Source of the DNA: Bacteroides sp.
Lineage (GTDB): Bacteria; Bacteroidota; Bacteroidia; Bacteroidales; Bacteroidaceae
DNA length: 64,000 nt
Assembly: GCF_030151085.1 (NCBI RefSeq)
Contig: NZ_JASLER010000035.1
Location: 1 to 64,000, forward strand
Direction of reading: 5' to 3'
In this document: positions 35,628 through 44,904 of the stretch, one piece after another
Layout: the number at the start of each line of letters is the position of its first letter
Numbering within the stretch: position 1 is the stretch's first letter
Program-made: the position numbers and the translations under genes
Notes under the pieces: model-generated
What the model was told of the DNA's origin: nothing
The model's database searches: none
What the model saw: the letters and a program-made list of their open reading frames with translations, nothing else

Positions 35628-37439
35628 ATGAAACCCATCAAAGAAATAGAGACTACTTACAGCAATATCGTTAGGGAGTCTCAGCAAAAACTAAGCAAAG
35701 TACAACAACAAATCTATCGTATCGGCACTTTGCGCCTGCTGCTTTTCGTTACCGGAGTTGCAGGCATCATTTATTTTTGGTCGGAAAGCTGGCTTGTATT
35801 GGGTGGAATTGCGCTCGTCACCTTACTACCATTTATTCTTCTTATTAAATACCACAACCGTTTATTCTATCAGAAAGACTATCTGGAAAAAATGATAGAA
35901 GTGAACCAGCAGGAACTTTCTGCACTGAATTATGACACTTCCACTTTCGATGACGGGGAAGAATTCATAGATCCGTCGCATCTTTATACTTTCGATTTGG
36001 ATGTATTCGGCTCACATTCTCTATTTCAATACATCAACCGCACCTGTACGCAGCTAGGGAAAAACCGATTAGCACATTGGTTGGACCAGCACCTTACAAA
36101 CAAGGAGAAAATTACAGAACGCCAGGAAGCCATACACGAATTAGCTCCCGAACTGGAGTTTCGCCAACGTTTTCGCATCCTAGGTTTGCTGCATAAAGGA
36201 AAAACAGCAGACGAAGCGGAACTGAAAGCCTGGGCAGTCAGTCCAAGCGTCTTCCGGACAAATAAGTTTCTTCGTATTCTACCGATGTTGGTAGCAGGAA
36301 CCAATATCGTATGTATCGCCCTTGTAATAGCAGGATTCTTGTCGGCAAACATAGGAGGCTTCATCTGGATGTGTTTCCTCATCGCAAGCTTCAGCTTTAC
36401 CAAAAGAATAAGTAAAGTACAAGCAGTCTACGGCAAAAAGCTACAAATACTTGGAACATACGCCAAATTACTTCATCTCATGGATGAACAGCAGATGAAA
36501 AGTACGTTACTTAAAAGTATCAAGGAGGAAATCGGAGGGGAAAAACGGAAAGCATCTTATTCCATTCAACGTCTGGACAAACTCATGAATGAATTAGATC
36601 AGCGCAATAATTATTTTATGTACACCGTTCTCAATGGTTCTTTTTTCTGGGAGTTATGGCAGATTATGCGTATCGAAGCCTGGAAAGAACAATATGCCGC
36701 CGAATTACCCCATTGGCTTACTGCTATTGGAGACATTGACGCCCTCAATTCACTGGCTACTTTTGCCTATAATCATCCGAACTATATCTATCCTTCCATA
36801 TGTCCGCACTCATTCCACCTTTGTGCCCAAAGCATGGGACACCCGTTGATGCAACGTGACCGCTGCGTACACAACGACCTTGATATGGAGAAACGTCCAT
36901 TCTTTATCATCATTACCGGTGCCAATATGGCAGGTAAAAGTACGTATCTTCGTACAGTAGGTATCAATTATCTGCTTGCCTGCATCGGTGCTCCCGCTTG
37001 TGCCACCCAAATGGAACTATACCCCGCACAGCTCATCACCAGCCTGCGTACATCAGATTCTTTAAACGATAATGAATCTTATTTCTTCGCCGAGCTCAAA
37101 CGCCTGAAACTTATCATCGATAAGCTTCAAGCCGGAGAAGAGCTTTTCATCATTCTCGATGAAATACTCAAAGGAACCAATTCTATGGATAAGCAGAAAG
37201 GGTCTTTCGCCCTTATCAAACAATTCATGACGTTACAAGCTAATGGTATCATTGCCACCCATGACCTGTTGTTAGGTACTCTCATCGAATTGTTCCCCGA
37301 AAATATTCGCAATTATTGTTTCGAAGCGGATATTACAAACAACGAACTCACCTTCTCATACCGTATGCGCCCCGGAATCGCACAGAATATGAATGCTTGT
37401 TTCCTGATGAAAAAAATGGGGATCGCCGTTGCCGACTGA
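35628..37439 (+). CDS. Membrane-anchored MutS-like ATPase
   Basis: 603 residues. Two hydrophobic helices near the N-terminus (about 33-51 and 54-74) and two more near 217-257 suggest membrane anchoring. The C-terminal third is a MutS-type ABC ATPase: Walker A GANMAGKST (431-439), Walker B FIILDEILKGTNS (Asp511-Glu512) and ATHDLLLGTL. The N-terminal mismatch-recognition domain of MutS is absent, as is the C-terminal Smr domain of MutS2, so normal mismatch repair is unlikely. This layout occurs in a poorly studied Bacteroidetes family. The function is unknown. It is single-gene, with its own promoter. Confidence 0.85.
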   Translation: MKPIKEIETTYSNIVRESQQKLSKVQQQIYRIGTLRLLLFVTGVAGIIYFWSESWLVLGGIALVTLLPFILLIKYHNRLFYQKDYLEKMIEVNQQELSALNYDTSTFDDGEEFIDPSHLYTFDLDVFGSHSLFQYINRTCTQLGKNRLAHWLDQHLTNKEKITERQEAIHELAPELEFRQRFRILGLLHKGKTADEAELKAWAVSPSVFRTNKFLRILPMLVAGTNIVCIALVIAGFLSANIGGFIWMCFLIASFSFTKRISKVQAVYGKKLQILGTYAKLLHLMDEQQMKSTLLKSIKEEIGGEKRKASYSIQRLDKLMNELDQRNNYFMYTVLNGSFFWELWQIMRIEAWKEQYAAELPHWLTAIGDIDALNSLATFAYNHPNYIYPSICPHSFHLCAQSMGHPLMQRDRCVHNDLDMEKRPFFIIITGANMAGKSTYLRTVGINYLLACIGAPACATQMELYPAQLITSLRTSDSLNDNESYFFAELKRLKLIIDKLQAGEELFIILDEILKGTNSMDKQKGSFALIKQFMTLQANGIIATHDLLLGTLIELFPENIRNYCFEADITNNELTFSYRMRPGIAQNMNACFLMKKMGIAVAD

Positions 37440-37479
37440 TCCCCTATCTATAGTCAAGTCTAATTTTCCCTATAACAGG

Positions 37480-38019
37480 TTATGCCGTTTTACACTTTAG
37501 CAAGAAAGCTGTGATCGCAGCCGCCTCATTCCCCGTAAAGTAACAAACAGAAGTCACAGGGGTATATGTATAAGGCACAAATTGGAACAGCTGTATTGCT
37601 GCAAACTTATTATCTTGTGATACCATTACATCCATACGAACATTTCCGCTGGTATCGCTTTTAATTTCAGTTTCACCACTCAGTTGCTTATGTTCAAGCA
37701 TATCAGTCAGTCTACCCAAATACTTCAAATCGAAGAAGATGCTGTGTTCCTTTGTGATACTTCCTGTAGGCAGGTATACAATCTCTTTCGATCTCCAGAA
37801 CAGGCGGAAAATACCGAATAGAACTAGTGCCGTACCTACCACCATTAACATCATGCTAATAGAAGAAGATTTATCATTCATTTCGAAGACTGATGCAAAA
37901 ACAAGAACACCTACCAGCAGCATGATTACTGAAAGGATAAGTCCTGAAACACTGGTACGCTTTGTAATATCGGGATGTGTCGACGCAAACAAAGTTGCAT
38001 CAATAGTTTGAGTTGCCAT
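37480..38019 (-). CDS. Hypothetical membrane protein
   Basis: 179 residues starting at the Met at 38019. The frame is open to 38082, but that extension is low-complexity and weakly coding. Two transmembrane segments (about 25-45 and 53-72) precede a soluble C-terminal part with no known motif (LKYLGRLTDMLEHKQLSGE, then YTPVTSVCYFTGNEAAAI). I do not recognise the family. It ends convergently with the MutS-like gene, with a 40-nt gap and no clear terminator. Confidence 0.65.
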   Translation of the reverse strand: MATQTIDATLFASTHPDITKRTSVSGLILSVIMLLVGVLVFASVFEMNDKSSSISMMLMVVGTALVLFGIFRLFWRSKEIVYLPTGSITKEHSIFFDLKYLGRLTDMLEHKQLSGETEIKSDTSGNVRMDVMVSQDNKFAAIQLFQFVPYTYTPVTSVCYFTGNEAAAITAFLLKCKTA

Positions 38020-38126
38020 AATTATAATTGTTTTAAAGAATTTATTTGAAAAGAAAAAACACAATCTCTCCTCTGCATGCACTATATTGTATGCCGCACA
38101 GGAATAAAACTAAATTCAATAAAACA

Positions 38127-38543
38127 CTAAATTAGAATCCGCCTTAATGTGAATATATAGTATTCACACACGGGATGACATCGATAATAAGCAGAAGTAT
38201 CATATAATTTCTCTCGATGAAGGGATAAAACGGCATCTCGCTGCGCTAACATATCCACCCAATCTTTTAAGGAGAAAACATATTCTATAGCAAAAGACCG
38301 TTGCACACGCAGGAAATTCAACAGTTGTGATTGCCCAATTCCTCCAGCCAGTTCGGCTTCAGGCAAATATGGTAACTGAGGCACTGCAATGCATGCTTCC
38401 TCTTGCTGATGAAACATAACAATACTCTTTGTATCCATACTCCTTCCTTCACCTACCGTTTTATCGATAAATGTACCACTCGCTGTTTGCCATAAAGCCA
38501 ATGCAAGTACCAGAAATCCTATGAATCTTAAGTATTTTGCCAT
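38127..38543 (-). CDS. Small hypothetical exported protein
   Basis: 138 residues from the Met at 38543. The hydrophobic N-terminus (FIGFLVLALALWQTASG) may be a signal peptide or anchor. The rest is soluble and helical (QLLNFLRVQRSFAIEYV, HREKLYDTSAYYRCHP) with two Cys. I do not recognise the family. A TATATTTG box at 38553-38560 implies a very short leader. Confidence 0.65.
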   Translation of the reverse strand: MAKYLRFIGFLVLALALWQTASGTFIDKTVGEGRSMDTKSIVMFHQQEEACIAVPQLPYLPEAELAGGIGQSQLLNFLRVQRSFAIEYVFSLKDWVDMLAQRDAVLSLHREKLYDTSAYYRCHPVCEYYIFTLRRILI

Positions 38544-38552
38544 ATCTATCTG

Positions 38553-38560
38553 CAAATATA
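38553..38560 (-). promoter_or_regulatory. -7 box close to the start of the 38127 gene
   Basis: TATATTTG on the minus strand lies only about 10 nt upstream of the Met at 38543, so a transcript would have almost no leader. No TTG at standard spacing. Confidence 0.35.
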
Positions 38561-38624
38561 ACAGTTTCTTTAATGTAATTGTTTAAATCCAATATCTTTT
38601 AATGTTTGTTCAAGGATTAATGAC

Positions 38625-38656
38625 AAAAAAAGCCGCCCCAATATCTGGGACGGCTT
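38625..38656 (-). terminator. Terminator of the ribosomal-protein operon
   Basis: Eleven-base-pair stem (38630-38640 with 38646-38656; the one non-Watson-Crick position is a U-G wobble in the RNA), followed on the minus strand by a run of Ts. It lies 26 nt beyond the rplQ stop, at the end of the whole cluster. Confidence 0.9.
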
Positions 38657-38681
38657 TCTATATATAAAAAGAATAGTTGAA

Positions 38682-39176
38682 TTATTCAGCTTTTGCTTCT
38701 TCAGCAGCTGGTGCTTCTGCAACCGGTGCAGCAGCTTCAGGAGCAGTTTCAGCAGCGTTCTTCTTTGAACGACGGGTACGAGTAGCTTTCTTAGCAACTT
38801 TGTCCTTAGCCATGTTTTCGTTGTAGTCAACGAGTTCAATGAAGCACATTTCTGCGTTGTCACCCAAACGGTTACCAGTCTTGATAATACGAGTATAACC
38901 ACCCGGACGATCAGCAATCTTCACAGAGATTTCTTTGAACAGTTCAGTAACAGCAAACTTGTCTTGCAAATTGCTAAATACTACACGACGAGAATTAGTC
39001 GTATCATCTTTAGCTTTAGTTATCAAAGGCTCAACGAATTTCTTCAATGCTTTAGCCTTTGCAACAGTCGTAGTGATTCTTTTGTGCTTAATCAAAGAAC
39101 ACGCCATATTAGACAGCATAGCGCTTCTATGAGAGGCAGTACGACCCAAATGGTTGAATTTCTTATTATGTCTCAT
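38682..39176 (-). CDS. rplQ: 50S ribosomal protein L17
   Basis: 164 residues. The conserved core (about 1-115) has HRSAMLSNMACSLIKHKRI and an RRVVF segment. It carries a C-terminal Ala/Glu/Pro/Lys-rich tail of about 40 residues, commonly seen in Bacteroidetes L17. It binds 23S rRNA near the exit tunnel. It is the last gene of the alpha operon, 3 nt after rpoA, followed by a strong terminator. Confidence 0.97.
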   Translation of the reverse strand: MRHNKKFNHLGRTASHRSAMLSNMACSLIKHKRITTTVAKAKALKKFVEPLITKAKDDTTNSRRVVFSNLQDKFAVTELFKEISVKIADRPGGYTRIIKTGNRLGDNAEMCFIELVDYNENMAKDKVAKKATRTRRSKKNAAETAPEAAAPVAEAPAAEEAKAE

Positions 39177-39179
39177 TTT

Positions 39180-40172
39180 TTATTCTTTATCTAATTTGTA
39201 TTTAGAAATATCGGTTCCAAACGACAGATTCAGACTTTCCAGCAAATCATCAAGCTCGGTAAGCGATTTCTTTCCGAAGTTTCTGAATTTCAGCAAATCC
39301 GTCTTGTTGAATTGAACCAAGTCGCCAAGTGTCTCTACATCTGCTGCCTTCAAACAGTTGAGGGCACGAACAGAAAGATCCATATCAACGAGCTTAGTCT
39401 TCAGCAACTGACGCATGTGCAATACTTCTTCATCAAACTCTTCATTGCCGTCAACATCGTTGCTCTCTAACGTAATCTTTTCGTCAGAAAAGAGCATGAA
39501 GTGATAAATCAGAATTTTTGCAGCTTCTTTCAGAGCCTCTTTCGGATGTATAGAACCGTCGGTACTAATCTCAAGTATCAGCTTTTCGTAGTCAGTCTTC
39601 TGTTCTACACGGAAGTTTTCTACCAGATACTTCACATTACGTATCGGTGTATAAATAGAATCAATAGGAATTACATTAACATCAGTACAAAATTCGCGGT
39701 TTTCGTCAGCAGGAACATAACCACGACCCTTGTTAATTGTAATATCTAACTGCATTGTAGCCTTTGAATCTAAATGACAAATAACTAATTCAGGATTTAA
39801 CACTTCAAATCCAGTCAGATACTTACCTATGTCACCTGCTTTAAATTCACTTGAATTCTCGATTGTAATACTTACTTTTTCGCTCTCGAATTCTTCAACT
39901 ACTTGCTTGAATCTCACCTGTTTCAGATTCAAGATAATGTTAGTAACATCCTCTTTAACTCCCTGGACACTGGAAAATTCGTGCTCAACACCATCTATCT
40001 TAATAGTAGTGATAGCAAAACCTTCCAATGAAGAAAGCAGGATGCGGCGCAGTGCATTACCTACAGTAATACCAAAACCGGGCTCCAACGGACGAAATTC
40101 GAATTTACCGAATCTTGAATCCGCTTCCAACATTAATACTTTATCAGGTTTTTGAAATGCTAATATCGCCAT
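39180..40172 (-). CDS. rpoA: RNA polymerase alpha subunit
   Basis: 330 residues. The N-terminal dimerisation and assembly domain has FGITVGNALRRILLSSLEG. After a flexible linker the C-terminal domain has VRALNCLKAADVETLGDLV and FRNFGKKSLTELD, which contact UP elements and activators. It nucleates core enzyme assembly with beta and beta', also encoded in this window. It lies in the usual place between rpsD and rplQ. Confidence 0.98.
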   Translation of the reverse strand: MAILAFQKPDKVLMLEADSRFGKFEFRPLEPGFGITVGNALRRILLSSLEGFAITTIKIDGVEHEFSSVQGVKEDVTNIILNLKQVRFKQVVEEFESEKVSITIENSSEFKAGDIGKYLTGFEVLNPELVICHLDSKATMQLDITINKGRGYVPADENREFCTDVNVIPIDSIYTPIRNVKYLVENFRVEQKTDYEKLILEISTDGSIHPKEALKEAAKILIYHFMLFSDEKITLESNDVDGNEEFDEEVLHMRQLLKTKLVDMDLSVRALNCLKAADVETLGDLVQFNKTDLLKFRNFGKKSLTELDDLLESLNLSFGTDISKYKLDKE

Positions 40173-40183
40173 GAAATTAATTA

Positions 40184-40789
40184 TTATTTAGAATACAATT
40201 CTACGATCAAATGTTCTTTAATGTTTTCAGGAATGTCTGCTCTTTCAGGTATATGCAATAGCTTACCTAATTTAGAGTTATCATCCCATTCCAACCAAGG
40301 ATACTTGCTGTGGTTGAAACCTGCCAATGAGTTAGCAACAACTTCCAAAGATTTGGATCTTTCGCGAACACCAATCACTTGACCTGGTTTTACAGCGTAA
40401 GAAGGAACATTTACTACTTCACCATCCACTGTTATATGCTTGTGACTCACCAACTGACGAGCAGCTGCACGAGTAGGAGCAATACCCAAACGGAATACGA
40501 TGTTGTCAAGACGACCTTCAAGCAATTGAAGCAATACCTCACCGGTAATACCTTTTGCAGTAGCTGCCTTCTCAAACAAGTTACGGAATTGTTTTTCCAA
40601 AACTCCATAGGTGTATTTGGCTTTCTGTTTCTCACGAAGTTGAACACCATATTCAGAAGTCTTTCTCTTTCTTGAATTACCATGTTGTCCGGGAGGATAG
40701 TTCTTCTTTGACAATACTTTATCAGCTCCAAAGATACCTTCACCGAATTTACGGGCTATTCTTGATTTTGGTCCAGTATATCTAGCCAT
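40184..40789 (-). CDS. rpsD: 30S ribosomal protein S4
   Basis: 201 residues beginning MARYTGPKSRIARKFGE. The S4 RNA-binding domain includes LEGRLDNIVFRLGIAPTRAA and RQLVSHKHITVDG. The N-terminus lacks the zinc-type Cys cluster. A primary 16S-binding assembly protein and, in some bacteria, a translational autoregulator of the alpha operon. It is preceded by a 118-nt gap to rpsK with no clear promoter. Confidence 0.97.
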   Translation of the reverse strand: MARYTGPKSRIARKFGEGIFGADKVLSKKNYPPGQHGNSRKRKTSEYGVQLREKQKAKYTYGVLEKQFRNLFEKAATAKGITGEVLLQLLEGRLDNIVFRLGIAPTRAAARQLVSHKHITVDGEVVNVPSYAVKPGQVIGVRERSKSLEVVANSLAGFNHSKYPWLEWDDNSKLGKLLHIPERADIPENIKEHLIVELYSK

Positions 40790-40907
40790 TTCTTTTTAAA
40801 TATTTAATTGTTTATTCATGAACTTAATTTGTTGCAGCCGCGATTGCAGAGAAGAATTAACACAATCCAAAAACAAAATCAAGTATCATTTTTATTAAAG
40901 GTAAATC

Positions 40908-41297
40908 TTAAACTCTACGTCTTTTCGGAGGACGACAACCATTATGTGGAAGTGGAGTTACGTCAATGATTTCAGTAACTTCAATACCTGCACCATGGAT
41001 AGTTCTGATAGCAGACTCACGACCGTTACCCGGACCCTTCACATATGCTTTTACCTTTCTCAGGCCAAGATCGAATGCAATTTTAGCACAATCCTGGGCA
41101 GCCATCTGTGCTGCATAAGGAGTGTTCTTCTTAGAACCTCTAAATCCCATCTTTCCGGCTGAAGACCAAGAAATGATCTGACCTTCACTATTTGCCAGAG
41201 AAACAATAATGTTGTTGAAAGATGAATGAACATGCAACTGTCCATTAGCATCTACCTTTACATTTCTCTTCTTTGCTGCAACTGTTTTTTTTGCCAT
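40908..41297 (-). CDS. rpsK: 30S ribosomal protein S11
   Basis: 129 residues with [30 protein letters not shown] and the basic end [13 protein letters not shown], all diagnostic. Part of the 30S platform near the Shine-Dalgarno/anti-SD helix. In Bacteroidetes, the S11/S18/S21 region is the area implicated in masking the anti-SD. It is 11 nt from rpsM. Confidence 0.97.
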
Positions 41298-41308
41298 ATC
41301 AACAATTA

Positions 41309-41689
41309 TTATTTAGTAGCTTTTTTCTTATTAGCAACGGTTTTCTTTCTACCCTTACGAGTACGAGCATTATTCTTTGTGCTCTGACCTCTAACAGGAA
41401 GACCGATACGGTGACGTACACCACGGTAACAACCGATATCCATCAAACGCTTAATGTTCAATTGAATTTCAGAGCGAAGATCACCTTCAACTTTATACTC
41501 TGCACCAATGATCTCACGAATCTTGGCAGCCTGATCATCCGTCCAGTCTTTCACTTTCAGGTCTTTGTCAACACCTGCTTTATCCAAAATCTTTGCTGAA
41601 CTACTACGACCTATACCATATACATAGGTCAACGCAATTTCACCTCTCTTGTTTTGAGGCAAATCGACACCAACTATTCTTATAGCCAT
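41309..41689 (-). CDS. rpsM: 30S ribosomal protein S13
   Basis: 126 residues, starting [19 protein letters not shown]. It has the helix-two-turn-helix and the basic C-terminal tail ([17 protein letters not shown]) that reaches the P-site tRNA. It forms the head of the 30S and bridge B1. It lies in the alpha operon after rpmJ. Confidence 0.97.
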
Positions 41690-41723
41690 ATACTAAATTA
41701 TTTTTTTTGCAAAAATAATAATA

Positions 41724-41840
41724 TTATCCTTGACGTTGTTTATACTTAGGATTTTTCTTGTTAATAACATACAAACGGCCATTACGTCTAACGATCTTAC
41801 ACTCTGGCGTACGTTTCTTTAAGGATGCTCTTACTTTCAT
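41724..41840 (-). CDS. rpmJ: 50S ribosomal protein L36, zinc-free form
   Basis: 38 residues read directly from the sequence: starts MKVRASLKKRTPEC and ends NPKYKQRQG. Only one Cys remains of the usual CxxC...C...H zinc set, so it is the zinc-independent type. A small 23S rRNA-binding protein. It lies between infA (9 nt) and rpsM. Confidence 0.95.
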   Translation of the reverse strand: MKVRASLKKRTPECKIVRRNGRLYVINKKNPKYKQRQG

Positions 41841-41849
41841 ATCTTAATT

Positions 41850-42068
41850 TTATTTATATCTAAATACAATTCTTCCTTTCGATAAATCGTAAGGAGACAT
41901 TTCGACTCTTACTTTATCACCGGGCAGGATTTTGATGTAATGCATCCTCATCTTACCGGAAATATGTGCAGTAATCTCATGTCCGTTTTCTAATTCAACA
42001 CGAAACATTGCATTAGACAATGCTTCAACTATAACTCCATCTTGTTCTATTGCAGATTGCTTAGCCAT
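41850..42068 (-). CDS. infA: Translation initiation factor IF-1
   Basis: 72 residues, the exact family length, an OB fold starting MAKQSAIEQDGVIVEALSN and containing GHEITAHISGKMRMHYIKIL. It binds the A site of the 30S during initiation and works with IF-2 and IF-3. It is placed between map and rpmJ, as in many Bacteroidetes. Confidence 0.97.
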   Translation of the reverse strand: MAKQSAIEQDGVIVEALSNAMFRVELENGHEITAHISGKMRMHYIKILPGDKVRVEMSPYDLSKGRIVFRYK

Positions 42069-42077
42069 ATTATTTTT

Positions 42078-42878
42078 TTAAATTGCTTTATCTCCTAATA
42101 CTTCTTCAATGAATTTGAAAGATGATAATATATCAGCTTCTCCCATTCCGACTGCTATTGTATGCTCAAAATGAGCGGCACACTTGCGGTCTCTGGTTCT
42201 GACTGTCCAGCCATCTTGCTCCATTACGATCTGTCGGTCTCCAAAGGTAATCATTGGTTCGATAGCTATGCATAATCCTTTCTTTAACATCGTACCGTAA
42301 CCACGTTTACCGTAATTAGGAACCTGAGGATCTTCATGCATCTCTTTACCAATACCGTGACCAACAAATTCTCGCACTACACCATAAGAATTAGACTCGC
42401 AGTGTTGTTGTATCGCGTAACCGATATCTCCCAACCGCTTGCCTTGAACGGCATTCTGAATTCCTATATATAATGCTTCTTTTGTAACCTTGAGTAATTT
42501 GCGAACTTCTTCATCAACTTCACCTACACTAAACGTATAAGCTGAATCACCACAAAAGCCATTCATGTAAGTACCACAATCAACAGAAACAATATCACCT
42601 TCTTTCAGTACTACATTTTCTCCCGGAATTCCATGTACGACCTGTTCGTTAACAGATGTACAGATAGAAGCTGGAAATGGATCACCATATTGATTTGGAA
42701 AACCTTTAAATGTTGGAACAGCTCCATTATCTCTAATAAACTCTTCCGCAACCTTATCCAGCTCTTTTGTAGTTACTCCGGGCTTAATAACTTTAGCTAT
42801 TTCAGCTAACGTTCTTCCAACAAGCAAATTACTCTTGCGGAGCAGCTCTATTTCATCTTCTGTTTTAAGAAATATCAT
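42078..42878 (-). CDS. map: Methionine aminopeptidase, type I
   Basis: 266 residues. It removes the initiator Met from nascent proteins. The metal site is visible: VHGIPGE (His), DCGTYMNGFCGDSA (two Asp), FVGHGIGKEMHEDP (His), CIAIEPMITFG (Glu) and FEHTIAVG. A pita-bread fold without the N-terminal zinc extension. It lies between secY and infA. The adk gene often found here in other bacteria is absent. Confidence 0.95.
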   Translation of the reverse strand: MIFLKTEDEIELLRKSNLLVGRTLAEIAKVIKPGVTTKELDKVAEEFIRDNGAVPTFKGFPNQYGDPFPASICTSVNEQVVHGIPGENVVLKEGDIVSVDCGTYMNGFCGDSAYTFSVGEVDEEVRKLLKVTKEALYIGIQNAVQGKRLGDIGYAIQQHCESNSYGVVREFVGHGIGKEMHEDPQVPNYGKRGYGTMLKKGLCIAIEPMITFGDRQIVMEQDGWTVRTRDRKCAAHFEHTIAVGMGEADILSSFKFIEEVLGDKAI

Positions 42879-42891
42879 TCTTCAAAAAAGA

Positions 42892-44235
42892 TTAATATGC
42901 AGCTACAGTGCCACTACGTCCTTTAATACGTCCAGATTTCAGCAAACCGTCATAATGTCTCATCAACAAATGACTTTCAACCTGCTGGAGAGTATCAAGA
43001 ACTACACCTACAAGAATCAACAAAGATGTACCACCAAAGAATTGAGCAAATTCAGCTTTCACACCGAATATACCAGCAAATGCAGGCATAATAGCAACCA
43101 AAGCCAAGAAGAAAGAACCAGGCAAAGTAATGCGTGACATAATCACGTCAATGTACTCAGCTGTTTGCTTTCCTGGTTTGATACCCGGAATAAAGCCGTT
43201 ATTTCTCTTCATATCTTCAGCCATCTGAGTTGGATTGATGGTTATTGCAGTATAGAAATACGTAAATAATATAATCAATACCGCAAAAATCAAATTATAC
43301 CAAAAGCTTGTATGATCAGTTAATGCACGTACAAAACCGCTCGCGTCATTTACATTTGAAAAACCTACGAGAGTGATAGGAATAAACATGATTGCCTGAG
43401 CAAAAATGATAGGCATCACATTAGCTGCATTCACTTTCAAAGGGATATACTGTCTGGCACCACCGTATTGCTTATTACCCACGATCTTCTTTGCATATTG
43501 AACAGGAATTTTTCTGGTACCTTGAACCAAAAGAATGGCAAAGGCTATAACTGCCAGTAAAACTACAAGTTCAATCAGGAACATTACCAAACCACCAGTC
43601 TTATCTGTCATACGGGAAATTAATTCCTGAAACAAAGACTGCGGCAAACGAGCAATGATACCGATCATAATAATCAGCGAGATACCGTTACCAATTCCTT
43701 TATCTGTAATCCTCTCACCAAGCCACAAAATAAACATACTTCCTGCCGCCAAAATGATGGTAGAAGTAAACATAAACAGAGTCCAATCTAATGAAGCATT
43801 TAAAGAAGGACCAGCCTGCATCTTAAGATTGAGCAAATAAGAAGGAGCCTGAACCAAAAGAATAAGAATCGTCAAATAACGAGTGTATTGATTCATTTTT
43901 CTTCTACCACTCTCGCCTTCGCGCTGCAACTTCTGGAAATACGGAACCGCAATTCCTAAAAGCTGAATCACAATGGAGGCAGAGATGTAAGGCATGATAC
44001 CCAATGCAAAAATAGATGCATTAGAAAATGCTCCTCCGGAAAACATGTTTAACAAGGCTAAAAGACCTTCACTTGTTTGTTGATGCAATTGTGCCAACAT
44101 TGTCGGATTGATACCCGGCAACACGACATACGAACCAAAACGGTAAATTGCCACAAACAATATGGTAATGAGGATCCGTTGTCTCAGATCCTCAATTTTC
44201 CATATATTCTTTAATGTTTCAATAGCTTTTCTCAT
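42892..44235 (-). CDS. secY: Sec translocase channel subunit SecY
   Basis: 447 residues with ten transmembrane segments. The plug and first helix include RFGSYVVLPGINP, and the signature ALGIMPYISASIVIQLL is present, as is a late NGFIPGIKPGKQT cytoplasmic loop. It forms the protein-conducting channel with SecE and SecG for exported and inner-membrane proteins. It is in the spc operon after rplO, with a 4-nt gap. Confidence 0.97.
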   Translation of the reverse strand: MRKAIETLKNIWKIEDLRQRILITILFVAIYRFGSYVVLPGINPTMLAQLHQQTSEGLLALLNMFSGGAFSNASIFALGIMPYISASIVIQLLGIAVPYFQKLQREGESGRRKMNQYTRYLTILILLVQAPSYLLNLKMQAGPSLNASLDWTLFMFTSTIILAAGSMFILWLGERITDKGIGNGISLIIMIGIIARLPQSLFQELISRMTDKTGGLVMFLIELVVLLAVIAFAILLVQGTRKIPVQYAKKIVGNKQYGGARQYIPLKVNAANVMPIIFAQAIMFIPITLVGFSNVNDASGFVRALTDHTSFWYNLIFAVLIILFTYFYTAITINPTQMAEDMKRNNGFIPGIKPGKQTAEYIDVIMSRITLPGSFFLALVAIMPAFAGIFGVKAEFAQFFGGTSLLILVGVVLDTLQQVESHLLMRHYDGLLKSGRIKGRSGTVAAY

Positions 44236-44239
44236 TGAA

Positions 44240-44686
44240 TTAGAGTTTTACTACTTGTCCACCAGCAGCTTCGATGGCAGCAACAGCAGTCTTAGAGAAT
44301 GCGTGTGCTTGTACATCCAACTTAGCAGTCAAAGTTCCGTTACCTAATACTTTTACCAACTGGCTTGCAGAAATAAATCCGGCAGCAATGAAATCATTCA
44401 CACCTACAGTCTGCAAATTCTTAGCTTCAGCCAGTTTCTGAATTGTATCCAAGTTGATAGCTTTATACTCTACACGATTGATATTTTTAAAGCCAAACTT
44501 AGGAACACGACGTTGAAGAGGCATCTGACCACCTTCAAAACCGATTTTCTTAGAGTATCCAGATCTTGATTTAGCTCCTTTATGACCTCTAGTAGAAGTA
44601 CCTCCCAAGCCAGAACCCGTACCACGGCCGATTCTCTTTCTTGTTTTAGTAGCTCCCTCTGCAGGTTTTAAATTACTTAAGTTCAT
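44240..44686 (-). CDS. rplO: 50S ribosomal protein L15
   Basis: 148 residues. The glycine/arginine-rich N-terminus is diagnostic (RGTGSGLGGTSTRGHKGAKS). The C-terminal globular domain ends AIEAAGGQVVKL. It binds 23S rRNA in late 50S assembly. It precedes secY, as usual. Confidence 0.97.
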   Translation of the reverse strand: MNLSNLKPAEGATKTRKRIGRGTGSGLGGTSTRGHKGAKSRSGYSKKIGFEGGQMPLQRRVPKFGFKNINRVEYKAINLDTIQKLAEAKNLQTVGVNDFIAAGFISASQLVKVLGNGTLTAKLDVQAHAFSKTAVAAIEAAGGQVVKL

Positions 44687-44716
44687 ATTGTAATTCGTTT
44701 AATATTCAACAAATAA

Positions 44717-44893
44717 TTACTTAACAATGGTAACCAAGTGCTTAACTTTATTTACCATTCCAAGAATTGAAGGAGTGCATTCGTGCTCAACCACACGATT
44801 CAACTTATGAAGTCCCAGTGCATCGAGAGTTCTTTTCTGATCTGCCGGAGCACCAATTCTACTTTTAGTTTGTTTAATCTTTACAGTTGACAT
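44717..44893 (-). CDS. rpmD: 50S ribosomal protein L30
   Basis: 58 residues read by eye: starts MSTVKIKQTKSRIG and ends NKVKHLVTIVK. It has the RTLDALGLHKLNRVVEH motif that defines L30. It is 11 nt after rpsE and 30 nt before rplO in the spc operon, the canonical place. Confidence 0.95.
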   Translation of the reverse strand: MSTVKIKQTKSRIGAPADQKRTLDALGLHKLNRVVEHECTPSILGMVNKVKHLVTIVK

Positions 44894-44904
44894 ATTCTTC
44901 CTCC

